Under the pieces are notes generated by a model, which made no database searches, was not told where the DNA came from, and worked only from the letters and a program-made list of their open reading frames with translations. The translations under genes and the position numbers were made by a program. Positions 62,994 to 64,000 of a stretch of DNA of 64,000 bases are shown here, piece after piece (the stretch's first letter is position 1; each line of letters opens with the position of its first letter). The stretch spans positions 992,001 to 1,056,000 of the forward strand of contig NZ_CP129968.2 in the NCBI RefSeq assembly GCF_030503875.2, written 5' to 3'. This DNA is from Marivirga arenosa (GTDB lineage: Bacteria; Bacteroidota; Bacteroidia; Cytophagales; Cyclobacteriaceae).

Positions 62994-63881
62994 ATGTCAG
63001 AAAATCAGCATAAAGCCGGATTTGTAAGTATAGTAGGGAAACCAAATGTAGGGAAATCTACCTTAATGAATGCATTAGTAGGTGAAAGGTTGTCTATCAT
63101 TACTTCAAAGGCTCAAACAACTCGCCATAGAATTATGGGGATTTTGAGTGGTGAAGATTTTCAAGTGGTATATTCAGATACTCCTGGAATTTTAAGTCCT
63201 CAGTATGAATTACATAATTCAATGATGCGATTTGTAAAATCAGCTTTAGAGGATGCTGACATTTTATTATTTGTTACGGATTTATATGAGAAGTATGAGG
63301 AGGGAGATGTTCTGATTGATAGAATTAAGAAAAGTGGAGTGCCTATTATTTTGATCATGAATAAAATTGATCAAGCAAAAGGTTCTCAGGCGGAAGATAA
63401 AATGAAATATTGGGCTGAAATTATTGAGCCTGATCATCAGATTATGGTTTCTGCTTTAGAGAAAATCAATATTGAGGCACTTTTTGCACAACTCCTTGAT
63501 TTATTACCTGTTCATCCGCCTTATTTCCCTAAAGACGAAATGACAGATAAGCCTGAGAAGTTTTTTGTTGAAGAAATCATTCGAGAAAAAATCTTTCAGA
63601 ATTACAAAAAGGAAGTTCCTTACAGTTGCGAAGTGGTGGTTACTGAATTTAAAGAGGATGATACCATTATTCGAATTCGGGCTGAAATATATGTGGAAAG
63701 AAAATCTCAAAAAGGAATTATAATAGGAAAAGGTGGTGAGGCTATTAAAAAGGTAGGGATTGAATCGAGAAAGGATTTGGAAACTTTTTTTAATAAGCAA
63801 ATACATCTTGAAACCTTCGTGAAAGTAGAACAAGATTGGAGAAAAAAAGACTTAAAGCTGAAGAGATTCGGTTATCAATGA
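62994..63881 (+). CDS. era: GTPase Era
   Basis: Ribosome-assembly GTPase that binds the 3' end of 16S rRNA. G1 GKPNVGKST, G3 DTPG, G4 NKID, and a C-terminal KH domain with IIIGKGGEAIKKVG. I use the ATG at 62994 (295 residues, normal); the longer frame from 62943 adds 17 residues without family similarity. Divergent from tRNA-fMet. Confidence 0.94.
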   Translation: MSENQHKAGFVSIVGKPNVGKSTLMNALVGERLSIITSKAQTTRHRIMGILSGEDFQVVYSDTPGILSPQYELHNSMMRFVKSALEDADILLFVTDLYEKYEEGDVLIDRIKKSGVPIILIMNKIDQAKGSQAEDKMKYWAEIIEPDHQIMVSALEKINIEALFAQLLDLLPVHPPYFPKDEMTDKPEKFFVEEIIREKIFQNYKKEVPYSCEVVVTEFKEDDTIIRIRAEIYVERKSQKGIIIGKGGEAIKKVGIESRKDLETFFNKQIHLETFVKVEQDWRKKDLKLKRFGYQ

Positions 63882-63882
63882 T

Positions 63883-63914
63883 AATTAATAATTTGTAAAT
63901 AATAATTATTAATT
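63883..63914 (+). terminator. AT-only hairpin after era
   Basis: AATTAATAAT (63883-63892) and ATTATTAATT (63905-63914), no T run. Weak candidate. Confidence 0.25.
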
Positions 63915-63939
63915 TGAGATACCAAAGCCTTCAAAAAGT

Positions 63940-64000
63940 ATGAGATCTGATAATTTAATTCAACAGAAAAGCTATAATTTTGCACTGAATATCATAAAAT
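63940..64000 (+). CDS. Four-helix-bundle protein, 5' end only
   Basis: The first 20 codons, starting MRSDNLIQQKSYNFALNIIK, match the beginning of the 23S rRNA intervening-sequence (four helix bundle) protein family, whose members open with NxxxxKSYxFA. The rest lies beyond the window. The function of the family is unknown. Confidence 0.6.
   Translation, partial: MRSDNLIQQKSYNFALNIIK

Overview
The window looks like chromosomal DNA of a low-GC marine or soil Bacteroidota, most likely of the order Cytophagales (a Marivirga-like genus would fit, but this is inference). Seen evidence: AT-rich sequence, almost no Shine-Dalgarno motifs, several TAnnTTTG (-7) promoter elements of the Bacteroidota type, a SusC/SusD pair, a type IX secretion (T9SS) C-terminal sorting domain, many lipoproteins with plain lipoboxes, group III truncated haemoglobin, and fused ABC-permease/M1-peptidase and 630-residue amidophosphoribosyltransferase proteins typical of that phylum.

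Layout. 0-4.5 kb: a ferric-iron ABC importer operon (substrate-binding lipoprotein, fused permease, ATPase; minus strand) divergent from oxyR, with a 27-bp imperfect palindrome between them. 4.5-13.4 kb: mostly housekeeping (HAD phosphatase, GH3-family adenylating enzyme, sugar epimerase, isocitrate dehydrogenase, DUF983, fasciclin) plus small uncharacterised membrane and charged proteins. 13.4-16.2 kb: two minus-strand cargo genes (a secreted protein and a TlpA-DUF3738 lipoprotein) bounded by attC-like inverted repeats, a possible gene cassette. 16.2-28.1 kb: YebC, HemN, truncated haemoglobin, an ABC transporter with an M1-peptidase permease, and a large BNR/sortilin-like secreted protein. 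28.3-31.3 kb: a small island at a tRNA-Val gene, with a 22-bp direct repeat of the tRNA 3' end, a decaying tRNA 3' half at the far end, tRNA pseudogenes whose anticodon arm is replaced by an unrelated hairpin, a GIY-YIG nuclease-like gene and a compact five-gene minus-strand operon that encodes two paralogous winged-helix/transmembrane/coiled-coil proteins, two small proteins and a lipoprotein. This is the best candidate here for an undescribed system.

31.5-62.2 kb: AsmA protein, YCF48-like lipoprotein, MurF, a T9SS cargo protein, an outer-membrane barrel, a glutamine-transaminase/omega-amidase pair (methionine salvage), an Hc1-like small basic protein, an alpha-oxoamine synthase (sphingolipid or sulfonolipid first step), an AccC-DUF1015-Maf-CPBP operon, ThiL, a 45-residue lipoprotein, methylmalonyl-CoA epimerase, an IscA-type protein, a SusC/SusD pair preceded by a promoter and a short leader ORF, MurI overlapping a TPR histidine kinase, an amidophosphoribosyltransferase, an unknown lipoprotein and a CrtA-like protein.

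62.4-64.0 kb: an initiator tRNA-Met gene followed, on its 3' side, by three 120-121-bp tandem copies of a tRNA-3'-half-plus-terminator unit, each carrying the same foreign 16-bp hairpin in the anticodon region; then era and the start of a four-helix-bundle gene. The two tRNA loci share a theme: duplicated tRNA pieces in which the anticodon arm has been swapped for an unrelated palindrome.
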